A stretch of DNA of 64,000 bases from Hyphomicrobiales bacterium (GTDB lineage: Bacteria > Pseudomonadota > Alphaproteobacteria > Rhizobiales > Rhizobiaceae): contig UCII01000001.1 in NCBI GenBank assembly GCA_900472485.1, positions 121,986-185,985 on the forward strand, in the 5' to 3' direction. The notes below the pieces were generated by a model. It was not told where the DNA came from. It was given only the letters and a program-made list of their open reading frames with translations, and did not search any database. Positions 25,916 through 35,336 of this stretch are shown in pieces. Each line of letters starts with the position of its first letter. Position 1 is the first letter of the stretch. The position numbers were made by a program, and so were the translations under genes.

Positions 25916-27130
25916 ATGAAGCGTTCATTGATCTTTGCCGCCGCCCTTGCGGCGAGTTCACTACCCGGTATCGGCGCGCAAGCGCAGGATGCCGCCGTGA
26001 CCCTTACCTGGCAGATGTGGGGCGCGCCGAACGATGCGGAGCTCTGGCAGCAGCTGGCCGATCTGGTCAACAAGCAGTATCCCGATATCAAGGTCAAGCT
26101 GCAGCTTTCGGGTTGGACTGACTACTGGACGCGGCTGCCGGTTCTGGCGGCATCGGGACAGGTCGCCGATATCGTCTCGATGCAGTCGATGCGACTGCCG
26201 AATTTCTCTTCGATCCTAACGCCGCTCGACGATTATGTGAAAGGCAGCGACGTGAAGGTGGCTGACTTCGAGACATCGATCATGTCCGGCCTTTCGCAGG
26301 ACGGCAAACTCTATGCGCTGCCTTACGATGTCGGGCCGTGGATGGTCTTCTACAATCGCGACAAGTTCGCAGCCGCCGGCTTGAAGGAGCCCGCCAAGGA
26401 CTGGACGTTCGACGACTTCAAGGCCGACGCCAAGGCGCTGACCAAGGATGGAACCTACGGCTATGGCACCCAGGCTTTCGATTTCATCGCCGGCCCCGTC
26501 GCGCTCGGCGCGGACTATTTCAATGCCGACAATGAATTCGACCTCACCAATGCCGGCTTTGTCGATGCGTTCAGCAAATACGCCGATCTCACCGCCAAGG
26601 ACAAGCTCTCGCCGGTCTTTGCCTCTGCAGCCGATGCCTCCGCGGCAAGCGGTCGCTTCGCTTCGGGCAATGTCGCCATGTATATAGACGGTCCCTGGTC
26701 ATTGATTACCGGGCAGGCCAATGTCAATTTCAAGATCGGCATCGCGCCGCTGCCGCGCGGAAGCGGCTCTTCGCGCTTCATCACGGCCGGCTCGGGCTGG
26801 GGTATCTCCGCCACCAGCCAGCACAAGGACGCCGCCTTCAAGGCGCTGCAGGTGCTGACCGGCCCCAAGGCCGCGGAAATCCTCGGTGCGGCCGGACGCG
26901 CATTGCCCGCCCGGCTTGCACAGCAGACCGCCTGGTATGATGGCGCGGCCAAGAATGTCAGCGGTACCCGCGATACGCTGCAATATATATTTGCCCACAC
27001 CACACCATTCCGCATCAACGAGAAATGGAACCAGTTCGAGAATCTGGTGATGCAATATGTGCCGCTCGCGCTGACGGGAGACTCGAAACCCGAAGGCGTA
27101 TTGAGCGACATTCAGAGCCAGCTGCCATAG
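25916..27130 (+). CDS. Carbohydrate ABC transporter substrate-binding protein
   Basis: 404 residues with a Sec signal peptide (MKRSLIFAAALAASSLPGIG, cleavage near AQA-QD). It is an extracellular solute-binding protein of family 1 (SBP_bac_1/MalE-like): TLTWQMWGAPNDAELWQQL, SMQSMRLPNFSSILTPLDDY, YDVGPWMVFYNRDKF, and GNVAMYIDGPWSL. AGGAGGA precedes ATG 25916. It is in the operon between the nucleotidyltransferase-like gene and two permeases, downstream of GH29, so fucose-containing oligosaccharides are the likely ligand. Confidence 0.9.
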   Translation: MKRSLIFAAALAASSLPGIGAQAQDAAVTLTWQMWGAPNDAELWQQLADLVNKQYPDIKVKLQLSGWTDYWTRLPVLAASGQVADIVSMQSMRLPNFSSILTPLDDYVKGSDVKVADFETSIMSGLSQDGKLYALPYDVGPWMVFYNRDKFAAAGLKEPAKDWTFDDFKADAKALTKDGTYGYGTQAFDFIAGPVALGADYFNADNEFDLTNAGFVDAFSKYADLTAKDKLSPVFASAADASAASGRFASGNVAMYIDGPWSLITGQANVNFKIGIAPLPRGSGSSRFITAGSGWGISATSQHKDAAFKALQVLTGPKAAEILGAAGRALPARLAQQTAWYDGAAKNVSGTRDTLQYIFAHTTPFRINEKWNQFENLVMQYVPLALTGDSKPEGVLSDIQSQLP

Positions 27131-27203
27131 ACCGGGCGTCTCGTCGGCCTGCGGCAGAGCCCACCCGCTCGACCGCAGCGCCATCACCGGAAAGGAGAGG
27201 CCC

Positions 27204-28133
27204 ATGATGCTGGGCAAGCATACAGACATGATCGCAAGACCAAGGCCACGCTCGCGCAGATGGTTCAGAGGCGAAGGATGGACGGCCCTGTTCTTCCTGC
27301 TGCCGGGCCTGATCGGCATCGTCCTGTTTCTCGTCCTGCCGATCCTTGCCTCGATCGCGCTCAGCTTCACCAATTGGCAGCTGCTCGGTACGCCGCGTTT
27401 CGTCGGCATTTCCAACTATGTGCGCCTGTTTACGACCGACCCGCAATTCTGGACGGTCTTGCGCAACACCCTCTTCTTTACCGTCGAATATCTTGTACTG
27501 AACATCATCATCTCGCTCGGGCTGGCAACGTGGATTTCGAGCCTGAAGATGGGGCAGCGCTGGTTCCGGGTGATCTTCTTTCTCCCGACCTTTACCCCGC
27601 TGATTGCGGTCGCCATGGTCTGGATGCTGATCTTCACCAGCGGCGGGCTTTTCGACAGCCTGATGGCCTCACTATCGCTGCCATTGTCGGGCGTGCTGAA
27701 CGATCGCACACTTGCCATGCAGGCGGTCGTCCTCACCTCGATCTGGGCCGGCGTCGGCTACAATACCGTTCTCTTCAACGCCGCGCTCGACATGGTGCCG
27801 GCGAGCTACCTCGAAGCAGCCCGCATCGATGGTGCGACGGCCTGGGACCGCTTCTGGAAAATCCGCCTGCCGCTGATTTCGCCGACGCTGTTCTTCGGCA
27901 CCGTCATGACGGCGATCACCTCGCTGCAGGTCTTCGACCAGATTTTCGTCATGACCAAGGGCGGGCCGGGATCATCGACGGCGACGCTCGGCTATGCCAT
28001 CTACCAACGCGGTTTTCAGAACTTCCAGATGGGCTACGCCTCGGCCATCGCCTGGGTGATGTTCACGCTGATCATGGCGCTGACGGCCCTGCAATTCTGG
28101 TTCCAGCGCAAATGGGTGCATTATGACGCTTAG
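27204..28133 (+). CDS. Carbohydrate ABC transporter permease (MalF-like)
   Basis: 309 residues with six predicted membrane segments (first FFLLPGLIGIVLFLVLPILA) and the cytoplasmic EAA loop [19 protein letters not shown]...PTLFF. It is a typical binding-protein-dependent permease of the MalF/UgpA type. The last 11 bp overlap the start of the second permease, giving translational coupling. GGAGAGG precedes the ATG. It forms the channel with the next gene for the putative fucoside importer. Confidence 0.9.
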   Translation: MMLGKHTDMIARPRPRSRRWFRGEGWTALFFLLPGLIGIVLFLVLPILASIALSFTNWQLLGTPRFVGISNYVRLFTTDPQFWTVLRNTLFFTVEYLVLNIIISLGLATWISSLKMGQRWFRVIFFLPTFTPLIAVAMVWMLIFTSGGLFDSLMASLSLPLSGVLNDRTLAMQAVVLTSIWAGVGYNTVLFNAALDMVPASYLEAARIDGATAWDRFWKIRLPLISPTLFFGTVMTAITSLQVFDQIFVMTKGGPGSSTATLGYAIYQRGFQNFQMGYASAIAWVMFTLIMALTALQFWFQRKWVHYDA

Positions 28134-28977
28134 ATCCGAAGCCAGGGCACGTCGGAAGCTTGTGCTCGATATCGTCAATCACCTGGCAATCACGCTCGTC
28201 GCCATAGCCTTTCTCTTTCCCTTCTTCTGGATGGTCTCGAATGCAGTGCGCTCAAATGCCGAGGTGACGGCGATACCACCACGCATCCTGCCTGATATCT
28301 TCGAATGGGGTAATTTTACCGCCGCCTGGACTCAGCTGCCCTTTGGCCGTTTCTTCCTCAACAGCGCTATCATCGCGATCTGCGTGACAGCGATCACTGT
28401 CGTCGTCTCCTGCCTTTCCGGCTATGCCTTTGCGCGGCTGAAATTCAGGGCGCGCGAAGCGCTGCTGCTCGGTTATATCGGCACGCTGATGGTGCCGCCG
28501 CTGATGCTCATCATTCCGCTGTTTCTGATCGTCAACAAACTCGGTCTGGTCAACACCTTCCCCGGCGTGATTCTGCCGATCTCCTTCGGCACTTTCGGTG
28601 CTTTCCTGATGCGGCAGTTCTTCCTGTCCATTCCCATGGAACTCGAGGAAGCCGCGAGGATCGACGGTGCATCGCGCCTGCGCATCCTCGTCAGCATCAT
28701 CGTGCCGCTATCCATGCCGGCGATCGGGCTTCTGTCGCTCTTCACCTTCATCGGACAATGGAACAACTTCCTCTGGCCGCTGATCGTCATGACCGGTGCC
28801 GATAATGCCACCCTGCCGGTCGGCCTTACCCTGTTCCAGACGCAGCAAGGCACCCAGTGGAACTATCTGATGGCGGGTGCCACGCTTTCCATGCTTCCAG
28901 GCATCTTCCTCGCGATCATCCTGCAGAAGCTCATCTACAACAGCATCGCCCTCAATGCGGGCATGGGCGGGCGCTGA
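28123..28977 (+). CDS. Carbohydrate ABC transporter permease (MalG-like)
   Basis: 284 residues with six membrane segments and the EAA loop [25 protein letters not shown]. The N-terminal region [20 protein letters not shown] is characteristic of MalG/UgpE-type permeases. It begins inside the previous permease gene (overlap of 11 bp). It partners with the MalF-like protein and the ATPase that follows. Confidence 0.9.
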   Translation: MTLRSEARARRKLVLDIVNHLAITLVAIAFLFPFFWMVSNAVRSNAEVTAIPPRILPDIFEWGNFTAAWTQLPFGRFFLNSAIIAICVTAITVVVSCLSGYAFARLKFRAREALLLGYIGTLMVPPLMLIIPLFLIVNKLGLVNTFPGVILPISFGTFGAFLMRQFFLSIPMELEEAARIDGASRLRILVSIIVPLSMPAIGLLSLFTFIGQWNNFLWPLIVMTGADNATLPVGLTLFQTQQGTQWNYLMAGATLSMLPGIFLAIILQKLIYNSIALNAGMGGR

Positions 28978-29009
28978 AGCGCCGGCCGAGATTTTCGGGA
29001 GAGAAATCC

Positions 29010-30077
29010 ATGGCGAAACTGACCATTCGCAACGCCATCAAACGCTACGGCGCGCTCGAAGTGCTGCACGGCGTCTCCATCGCCGCACAGGATGGAGAAT
29101 TCGTGGTGCTTGTGGGACCCTCGGGCTGCGGCAAGTCCACCCTGCTGCGCATGATCGCCGGGCTGGAAGGCATCAGCGACGGCGAGATCGAAATCGGTGA
29201 CCGCATCGTCAACGATCTCGAGCCCAATGAGCGCGATATCGCCATGGTGTTCCAGTCCTATGCGCTCTATCCGCACATGACCGTGCGCGACAACATGGCC
29301 TTTTCGCTGAAGCTCGCGCGCCGCAGCAAACAGGAGATCGATCAGAAAGTGAACGATGCCGCAGCAATCCTCGATCTCGCCGCCCTCCTCGATCGCTATC
29401 CCCGACAATTGTCGGGCGGGCAGCGTCAGCGCGTGGCGATGGGGCGCGCCATCGTCCGCAATCCAGAGATCTTTCTTTTCGATGAGCCGCTATCCAATCT
29501 CGACGCCAAGCTGCGCGTGCAGATGCGCACCGAGATCAAGACGCTGCACCAGCGGCTCGGCACCACCATGGTCTATGTGACGCACGACCAGATGGAGGCC
29601 ATGACCATGGCCGACCGCATCGTCGTCATGCGCGGCGGCCATATCGAACAGGTCGGCTCACCGCTTGACATCTACGATGCGCCTGCCAACAGCTTCGTCG
29701 CCGGCTTTATCGGATCGCCGTCGATGAATTTTATCGATGGCCTCGTCACCGACCGAAACGGGACCTTGGGGCTGGAGGACGCGGAAGATCTGCATTGGCC
29801 GCTGCCGGAGAGTGCCCGCCGCCACCTCGGCCGATCCGTCCAGCTCGGCATCCGCCCGGAACATATTGCAGTCGATACGGACGGAGTGCAGGCCAAGGTC
29901 ATCATCATCGAGCCGACGGGCTCGGACACGCATCTGCAATTGCAGGCCGGCGCGCAATCGATCGTCGCGGCCGTCAGGGACCGCCCCTCGGTGTCTCCGG
30001 GCCAGCCGATCCAGCTCAGGATCGATCCGGCAAGGGCGCATCTGTTCGATCCAACGAACGGCCTGCGCCTGCATTGA
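29010..30077 (+). CDS. Sugar ABC transporter ATPase (UgpC/MsmX type)
   Basis: 355 residues. Walker A is [15 protein letters not shown]-loop [10 protein letters not shown], signature [15 protein letters not shown] and Walker [16 protein letters not shown]. The C-terminal OB-like TOBE domain follows ([12 protein letters not shown] onward). ATG 29010 has GGGAGAG upstream; the frame extends into the permease gene but is non-coding there. It is the last gene of the fucoside importer operon. MsmX-like ATPases may also serve other carbohydrate importers. Confidence 0.92.
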   Translation: MAKLTIRNAIKRYGALEVLHGVSIAAQDGEFVVLVGPSGCGKSTLLRMIAGLEGISDGEIEIGDRIVNDLEPNERDIAMVFQSYALYPHMTVRDNMAFSLKLARRSKQEIDQKVNDAAAILDLAALLDRYPRQLSGGQRQRVAMGRAIVRNPEIFLFDEPLSNLDAKLRVQMRTEIKTLHQRLGTTMVYVTHDQMEAMTMADRIVVMRGGHIEQVGSPLDIYDAPANSFVAGFIGSPSMNFIDGLVTDRNGTLGLEDAEDLHWPLPESARRHLGRSVQLGIRPEHIAVDTDGVQAKVIIIEPTGSDTHLQLQAGAQSIVAAVRDRPSVSPGQPIQLRIDPARAHLFDPTNGLRLH

Positions 30078-30113
30078 CCCCATCTTGCCGCCGAGGGCCG
30101 CAAGACCGGTTCA

Positions 30114-31412
30114 TCACGCCCGCAGCGCCGCTGCCGGGCTGGAGCGCAGGGCGCTGAGAGCGGGAACGATGGCGATGACGGACGCAACGGCGGCGAAGCC
30201 GCCGACAAGCCAGAGGTCATCGAAGATGAAGCCGACAGGCAGGCGGACGGCGGTGGAAGCGGCAAGCCGCGCCGAAATCGTCAATGCTGCGAGATAACCG
30301 AGGACGATGCCGAGCAGGATGCCGGCCGCGAACAGGATGAAGAGCTCGCCCCAGACGAGCGCGACGATCGAACGGACCGGTGTTCCAAGCGCCCGCAGGG
30401 CGCCGATCTGCCGGCGTCGCGAGCCGACATGCATGATCGTGACGAGCACGATCGCGGCAATCACGATCGCCTGCGTGCCGAGCGCGATCGCCAGAAGCAG
30501 GCTGCGGGCATCGCCGAGTGTCGCATAGAGCCTGGTCAGCACCTCGGCCGGGAAAATGCCGAGCGTCGTGCCCGTGCGGTATTCCTGCCGCAAGCGATGG
30601 GCATCGGCAATCGTCTTCGGTTTGACGAGAACGGCCGGAATGCCGGGCGTCTGTGCGTCGAATTGCTCGTCGAGCGGCGCATCGGCATCGACATGACCAT
30701 GCTCATGCTCATGCTCATGGCCTTCTTCGCGGCCGTCGGAATGCTGATGCGGTTCGGCTGCGTCATGCACACTGGCTTCGTCGCCATCATCGTCGTGATG
30801 GTCCGCGCCATGCATGCCGTGCAACTGCCAGACGGCACGGATCGGCACCAGGATGGCGCGATCCCAGGCTGTTCCCGTCGGCGCCATGCGGCCGGTGACC
30901 TTGTAGGCAATCGCCGTATGGGTTTCGCCACCGGTCTCGGCCGTGCCATGCATCGGCTTGACTTCCACGCCGGTCGACAAGGCGACATCGGAGCCGACAA
31001 CCGCTTCGCCGAGGCGCGCGAACATCGCGCCCTGCGAGAGCGAGGGCGAGAGGGACGAAATGAGGCCCGTGGTCGTGCCGACAATCGGATATCCGTATGC
31101 GGAATCGCCGAAACCGACCGGTGCCGCCAGTTCGACACGCGGATCACTGGCAAGGCGGGACAGAACAGCACCCTCCATCAACGGCAACGGTGCCGGCTGC
31201 AGGAAGACGGCGGAAAGCGCCAGCTGCGTCTCGCTGCCGGCGGCACCCACGAGCAGATCGAATTTTTCCGCAGCGCGCGCGCTGCCGAGCCGGACAGCTC
31301 GTTCCTGCAACGTCACCGTGACGCTCAGCGCGACCGACAGGGCAATCAGCACCACGACGGCCAGCGCACCGCTCCAGAAGCGTCTGAGGTCGGCAAGGAT
31401 GAAGGTGATCAT
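30114..31412 (-). CDS. FtsX/MacB-type ABC permease with a histidine-rich external loop
   Basis: 432 residues. One N-terminal membrane segment (about 15-35), a large extracytoplasmic domain, then three C-terminal segments (about 305-425) with the FtsX signature region GSRRRQIGALRALGTPVRSI. Residues 198-240 hold 12 histidines among Asp and Glu residues, including GHEHEHEHGH, a likely zinc or nickel-binding loop. The gene overlaps the ATPase end by 4 bp. FtsX-type systems do not import through a classical channel, so metal delivery, extraction or mechanotransmission are all possible. The His codons form a CATGCT-type repeat (30698-30719). Confidence 0.82.
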   Translation of the reverse strand: MITFILADLRRFWSGALAVVVLIALSVALSVTVTLQERAVRLGSARAAEKFDLLVGAAGSETQLALSAVFLQPAPLPLMEGAVLSRLASDPRVELAAPVGFGDSAYGYPIVGTTTGLISSLSPSLSQGAMFARLGEAVVGSDVALSTGVEVKPMHGTAETGGETHTAIAYKVTGRMAPTGTAWDRAILVPIRAVWQLHGMHGADHHDDDGDEASVHDAAEPHQHSDGREEGHEHEHEHGHVDADAPLDEQFDAQTPGIPAVLVKPKTIADAHRLRQEYRTGTTLGIFPAEVLTRLYATLGDARSLLLAIALGTQAIVIAAIVLVTIMHVGSRRRQIGALRALGTPVRSIVALVWGELFILFAAGILLGIVLGYLAALTISARLAASTAVRLPVGFIFDDLWLVGGFAAVASVIAIVPALSALRSSPAAALRA

Positions 31413-32095
31413 TGCGCGGCAACCTCTTGGCTGTCTTCCTCGATCCGCCCGTTTACCAGATTGATGCGGCGGCCGAGGCGCTCGGCGAGTGTGGCGTCAT
31501 GCGTGACGACGACAAGCGTCGTCCCCTCCTCAGCCGAAAGCTGCAGCAGAAGTTCCGCAACCTCGTGGCCCGCCTGACGATCGAGGCTGGCGGTCGGCTC
31601 GTCGGCGACGATGACGCCGGGGCGCGACAGCAATGCGCGGGCAACGGCAACGCGCTGCATCTCGCCGCGCGACAAGGTTTCGACCTTCTGTTGCGGTCGG
31701 GCGATACCGGTGACAGACAGCAGATAAAGCGCACGTTCCCGTTCGTTGGACGCAAGGCGCCGTGTAAGCTTGATCGGCAACACGACATTCTCGAAGGCGG
31801 ACAGGCCGGGAAACAGATGAAAGTCCTGCATGACGAGGCCGATATTGCGGGCGCGGAACGCATCGCGCCGGCCGGACGACAGGCGCGTGATCTCCGTACC
31901 GCTCCAGGATACGCTGCCATTCCTGACATCTTCCAAGCCGGTAATGGCATTGACGAATGTGCTTTTGCCGGAACCCGAGGCACCGGTGATCGCAAGCCTG
32001 CCGCCCGCCGGCAGATGGAAGCGGTCGATGGCGAGAACCGGCGCGGCCAAGCCGGGAAACTGCATTTCAAGACCGGAGATATCGAGCGCAAGCAT
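31409..32095 (-). CDS. ABC transporter ATPase (LolD/MacB-like)
   Basis: 228 residues. Walker A reads TGASGSGKSTFVNAI, the Q-loop VMQDFHLFPGLS, the signature LSRGEMQRVAVARAL (SRGE instead of SGGQ) and Walker B VIVADEPTASLD. It is the size and type that pair with FtsX-like permeases. ATG 32095 is chosen; the open frame upstream covers the preceding gene and is not coding. It lies 4 bp downstream of the DUF3299-like gene and overlaps the permease, so the three are translationally coupled. Confidence 0.88.
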   Translation of the reverse strand: MLALDISGLEMQFPGLAAPVLAIDRFHLPAGGRLAITGASGSGKSTFVNAITGLEDVRNGSVSWSGTEITRLSSGRRDAFRARNIGLVMQDFHLFPGLSAFENVVLPIKLTRRLASNERERALYLLSVTGIARPQQKVETLSRGEMQRVAVARALLSRPGVIVADEPTASLDRQAGHEVAELLLQLSAEEGTTLVVVTHDATLAERLGRRINLVNGRIEEDSQEVAAQ

Positions 32096-32099
32096 GTGC

Positions 32100-32564
32100 T
32101 CAAACAGTCCTGAACGATGCGTTGCGGAGACGCAGCTGGCTGATGAAGCCGGTTTCCGGATCGGTCCAGGAGCCGAATTCCAGCACACCCCGCACCGCGA
32201 TCGGCGCGTTATACTGAACGAATGTCTGCTTGGAAGAGAGATAGACGACCATGATATTGTCGGGCCAATCGGCATCGGAAGAGCAGAACGGGCAAAGCGA
32301 CATCGGGATTTCCGTGAGGACGAAGAAAGCGGCCTCCGCCTTCAATGGCGGCGCCATGAATCCATTGATGGCAACTTCCTTGCCGCTCAGCTGCTTCACC
32401 TTGTCGGAAAATTCGAGCCCGAGCGGGCCGAAGCTCTTGTAGAGCTCGTCAAAACCCAGTGCATCTGAGGCATTCGCGCGTGCCGCAATGCCCATGACAG
32501 GCAAAACCGCGGCCGCGGCCAAAAAGCCCCGACGATTGATGGTGGCGATCCTGTCCCCGGACAT
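32100..32564 (-). CDS. DUF3299-like exported protein with Tat signal
   Basis: 154 residues. The N-terminus has a twin-arginine motif (INRRGFLAAAAVLPVMG, cleavage near ANA), so it should be exported folded. The mature part reads LSGKEVAINGFMAPPLK, then MSLCPFCSSDADWPDNIMVVY and AVRGVLEFGSW, which resembles DUF3299 proteins. Those occur with FtsX-type ABC systems linked to zinc (compare Vibrio Zrg). The CPFC pair could bind metal or be redox active. ATG 32564 has GGGGG upstream. It is the first gene of the three-gene ABC unit and 75 bp after phoA. Confidence 0.75.
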   Translation of the reverse strand: MSGDRIATINRRGFLAAAAVLPVMGIAARANASDALGFDELYKSFGPLGLEFSDKVKQLSGKEVAINGFMAPPLKAEAAFFVLTEIPMSLCPFCSSDADWPDNIMVVYLSSKQTFVQYNAPIAVRGVLEFGSWTDPETGFISQLRLRNASFRTV

Positions 32565-32592
32565 CGCGTACCCCCATGAAAGATGAAGAGAC

Positions 32593-32612
32593 AGGCGGCC
32601 TCGAAGCCGCCT
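32593..32612 (-). terminator. Hairpin between phoA and the metal ABC genes
   Basis: AGGCGGC and GCCGCCT form a 7-bp stem with a 6-nt loop. On the minus strand it is followed by the weakly T-rich TGTCTCTTCATCTTTC. It may be a leaky terminator after phoA or an intercistronic element, allowing partial read-through into the DUF3299-ABC genes. Confidence 0.45.
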
Positions 32613-32638
32613 ATCCATGGTATACGATCTGTAACAAC

Positions 32639-34393
32639 TTACATCTTTTCGGTGCCGAGCGCGAAGGTATCGGCCAGCACGCGATAGACGTCGCTCTGTT
32701 CCATGTAGCCACGGAAGCCTTCGGCGCCCGGGCCCGCTGCCTGCAGCACGACATCGTCGACGGCGTGGACACCGCTGTCCTCGTCCCGCGGAATATTGCC
32801 CTGGACGAAGACGGCACCGGGCACGTCCTTATAGGCTTCGTTGGCGACATATTCCTTCTTCTCGTTCTGGATTGCCGGAACGAAAGGACCATCGAGCTTC
32901 GGGCGGAAGGTCTCGTAGTGGTCCGGACCGTTGTTGGCGGCCATGAACAGGCGACGCGAAACGTCGACGCGATCCGGATAGCCGTCGCCATCCTTGTCTT
33001 CGTAGTTCGGGAAGCCGGCAGCGGCATAGGTGCCGACCTTTTCGCGCATTTCGGTACCCGGCTTGTTATCGTCGACGGTGCCGATGATCGAGACGCCATG
33101 CGTGTGGTCGCCGGTGACGACAACAAGCGTATCCGGGTTCTTTTCCTGGAATGCGCGGGCAACGGCCACGGCCTTGTCGAACTCGATCGTGTCGATCAGT
33201 GCACGATCCCAGTCGAGCGGATGGCTCATCTTATCGATGGAGGCACCTTCAACCACGAGGAAGAAACCTTCCGGGTTCTTGGCGAGCTTGTCGAGCGCGA
33301 CCTTGGTCATGTCGACCAGACCGGGCTGGTTCGGGAACTTGTCGACGGTGCCCTTCTTGAGGAATTCGCGATCGAGCGCGACATCGAGGTTGCCGGTGTG
33401 GAAGAGACCGAGCAGCTTGTCCTGGTTGGAACCGGCAGCGGTGGCCAGTTCGCTCTTGTCGGTGGCAACGGCATAGCCGGCATCCTTGAAGAGCGCGATA
33501 TAGTTCTTGTCGTCCTTGCGCTTGGAGCCCGGAACGCTCTTCGCCAGGAAATAGGCCGAGCCGCCGCCGAGCAGGACATCCGGCTTGACGTCGTACATCA
33601 TGCCGACGATCTCGGCCTTGTCGCCCCGCTTGCGCGTATGGGAAACGAGCGCTGCCGGCGTCGCATCTTCGACTTCGGCCGTGGTGACGATCCCGAGCGA
33701 CTTCTTGCCCGTGCGGCGCAGGGCCTCGCCGATCGTTTCGACCTTCGGGTCGTCTAGGCTTGCCGGCGTGCGGTCGGCATAGACGCCGAGTGCGTTTACC
33801 GCCGACTTGTGGCCGGTCATGTAGGCCGACATGGTGTTGGCACTGTCGGTTGCGATGGCCGAGGTCGAGGACGTGCCGATGAAGGCAACCGGCGGGATGT
33901 CGTCCATGGCAAGGCGGCCATTGGCCTTGCCTTCGGTCATGCCCTTGGACATGAGGCGGGCGCCGGTACGATGGGCCACGGAGAGGCCATCGCCGAGCAG
34001 GAAGATGATGTTCTTGGCCTTCGGCGTCGCCGTCGTGCCATAGACATCCCAGTTGACGGATTTCTTCTCGTCGCCAGCAGCAACCTCGACCTTGTACTGG
34101 CCAGGCTTTGCGAGCTTGACGCCACGCAGGATCAGGGCAGATCCGAGAACCTTGTCCTCAGCACCTTTTTCCTCGGCGACAAAATCGGCCGCCTTGCCGA
34201 AAACCGCATCGTAGCTTTCGCCGTTGACCGTGACCTTCACGTCTTCCGGCTTCACAACCTTGCTGAATTCCACCTTGAAATCGAACGGAGAGCCGGCGAG
34301 TACCGTTGCCCGATCCAACGGATAGACTGTCGCTGCATGGGCTGCGCCGGACATTACGGTCGCAGACATCATGGCGAGAAGAAATTTACGCAT
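32639..34393 (-). CDS. phoA: Alkaline phosphatase (PhoA family)
   Basis: 584 residues with a Sec signal peptide (MRKFLLAMMSATVMSGAAHA). After an N-terminal beta-rich extension of about 110 residues, the catalytic domain starts with KAKNIIFLLGDGLS (metal-binding Asp). TDSANTMSAYMTGHK carries the phosphorylated Ser. FFLVVEGASIDKMSHPLDW and VVVTGDHTHG supply Glu, Asp and His zinc ligands. It is a periplasmic Zn/Mg enzyme that releases phosphate from organic esters. AGGGGG precedes the start. The extra N-terminal domain is unlike the E. coli form. The next genes on the strand probably handle zinc. Confidence 0.9.
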   Translation of the reverse strand: MRKFLLAMMSATVMSGAAHAATVYPLDRATVLAGSPFDFKVEFSKVVKPEDVKVTVNGESYDAVFGKAADFVAEEKGAEDKVLGSALILRGVKLAKPGQYKVEVAAGDEKKSVNWDVYGTTATPKAKNIIFLLGDGLSVAHRTGARLMSKGMTEGKANGRLAMDDIPPVAFIGTSSTSAIATDSANTMSAYMTGHKSAVNALGVYADRTPASLDDPKVETIGEALRRTGKKSLGIVTTAEVEDATPAALVSHTRKRGDKAEIVGMMYDVKPDVLLGGGSAYFLAKSVPGSKRKDDKNYIALFKDAGYAVATDKSELATAAGSNQDKLLGLFHTGNLDVALDREFLKKGTVDKFPNQPGLVDMTKVALDKLAKNPEGFFLVVEGASIDKMSHPLDWDRALIDTIEFDKAVAVARAFQEKNPDTLVVVTGDHTHGVSIIGTVDDNKPGTEMREKVGTYAAAGFPNYEDKDGDGYPDRVDVSRRLFMAANNGPDHYETFRPKLDGPFVPAIQNEKKEYVANEAYKDVPGAVFVQGNIPRDEDSGVHAVDDVVLQAAGPGAEGFRGYMEQSDVYRVLADTFALGTEKM

Positions 34394-34718
34394 TTATACC
34401 CCCTGCGTTTGGTTGCTTCCCGCCTCCCACTTATAAAAGCCAGATGACAATCATGTAAAAAGGAGTCGACTTTCTGCAACCGGAAATTCTAAAGGGACAA
34501 ACGCTAAGGAAGGCTGATTGTATGCGCGGCATCTAAAGAGATGGCGCGAGCGGGGTGGCTGCGCAGTCCCTTTCCGTTTCACTTGGTCCAAAAGCCTCGA
34601 AAACCATCGCGTTCAACTACGCAAGACTTGGCGTGGGATTAGCCCCGAAAGCTTGTAACTTTCTGAGGAAAAGGCAAAACTCATACAGGCTTCGTGAGGA
34701 TTTTGAGAGTTTTGCGCA
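34394..34718. promoter_or_regulatory. Divergent phoA/Lrp intergenic region
   Basis: 325 bp without a gene. It contains the Pho-box-like sequence near phoA (34433-34450) and moderately AT-rich DNA toward the Lrp-type gene. No other clear repeat or RNA structure is seen. Confidence 0.45.
34433..34450 (-). promoter_or_regulatory. Pho-box-like site upstream of phoA
   Basis: Read on the minus strand it is TTGTCAT-CTGG-CTTTTAT: two 7-mers 11 bp apart. The first matches the PhoB half-site CTGTCAT at 6 of 7 positions and the second at 5 of 7. It lies about 40 bp upstream of the phoA start. PhoB control of an alkaline phosphatase is expected, but the second half is weak. Confidence 0.45.
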
Positions 34719-35198
34719 ATGGATGAACAGCTCGACAAATTGGATCTGCGCCTGCTGGAGGAACTTCAGAAAGACGGCAGATTGACGAACAACGAACTCG
34801 GCGAGCGCATTGCCCTTTCGCCGTCGCAATGCTCGCGCCGCCGCACAAGGCTGGAGGCGGAAGGCTATATACGCAGCTACCAGGCCAATCTCGACCGGCA
34901 GAAGCTGGGGCTGGACATGCTCGTGGTCATTTCGGTGACGCTCGCTACCCACAACAGGGACAACGCCCGCCGGTTTTCGCAGCTTATCAACGGGCTGCCG
35001 GAGGTGTTGGAAGCCTATGCGCTGACAGGCGAAATGGACTATCACCTTAAGGTCGCCACCCGCGGGCTTACCGATCTCTCCCGCTTCGTCAACGACGTGC
35101 TGCTACCGCATGAATCCGTTCAGCACGTGAAGACGGCGATCGTCCTCGATACCCTCAAGACCTTCGAAGGATTTCCAATCGCGCTACCACAAGGCTGA
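34719..35198 (+). CDS. Lrp/AsnC-family transcriptional regulator
   Basis: 159 residues. The N-terminal HTH reads LDLRLLEELQKDGRLTNNEL then IALSPSQCSRRRTRLEAEGYI, followed by the RAM ligand-binding domain (LVVISVTLATHNRDN, VLEAYALTGEMDYHLKVAT). Lrp/AsnC proteins form octamers that sense amino acids. It is divergent from phoA and 138 bp upstream of a methyltransferase in the same direction. The target and ligand are not evident. Confidence 0.9.
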   Translation: MDEQLDKLDLRLLEELQKDGRLTNNELGERIALSPSQCSRRRTRLEAEGYIRSYQANLDRQKLGLDMLVVISVTLATHNRDNARRFSQLINGLPEVLEAYALTGEMDYHLKVATRGLTDLSRFVNDVLLPHESVQHVKTAIVLDTLKTFEGFPIALPQG

Positions 35199-35336
35199 CA
35201 TGGCTTCGGCGTTCGATGGTCGTCGTTGCGCTGCCCTGCCCTATCGAGCGTCAGGGCAATTTTTGAGGGCTTGCTTTCGGCGCATGCAGCCTTTCCAATC
35301 ACGCCAAAGACTACACCCTTGGCGAGGACAGGCTTC

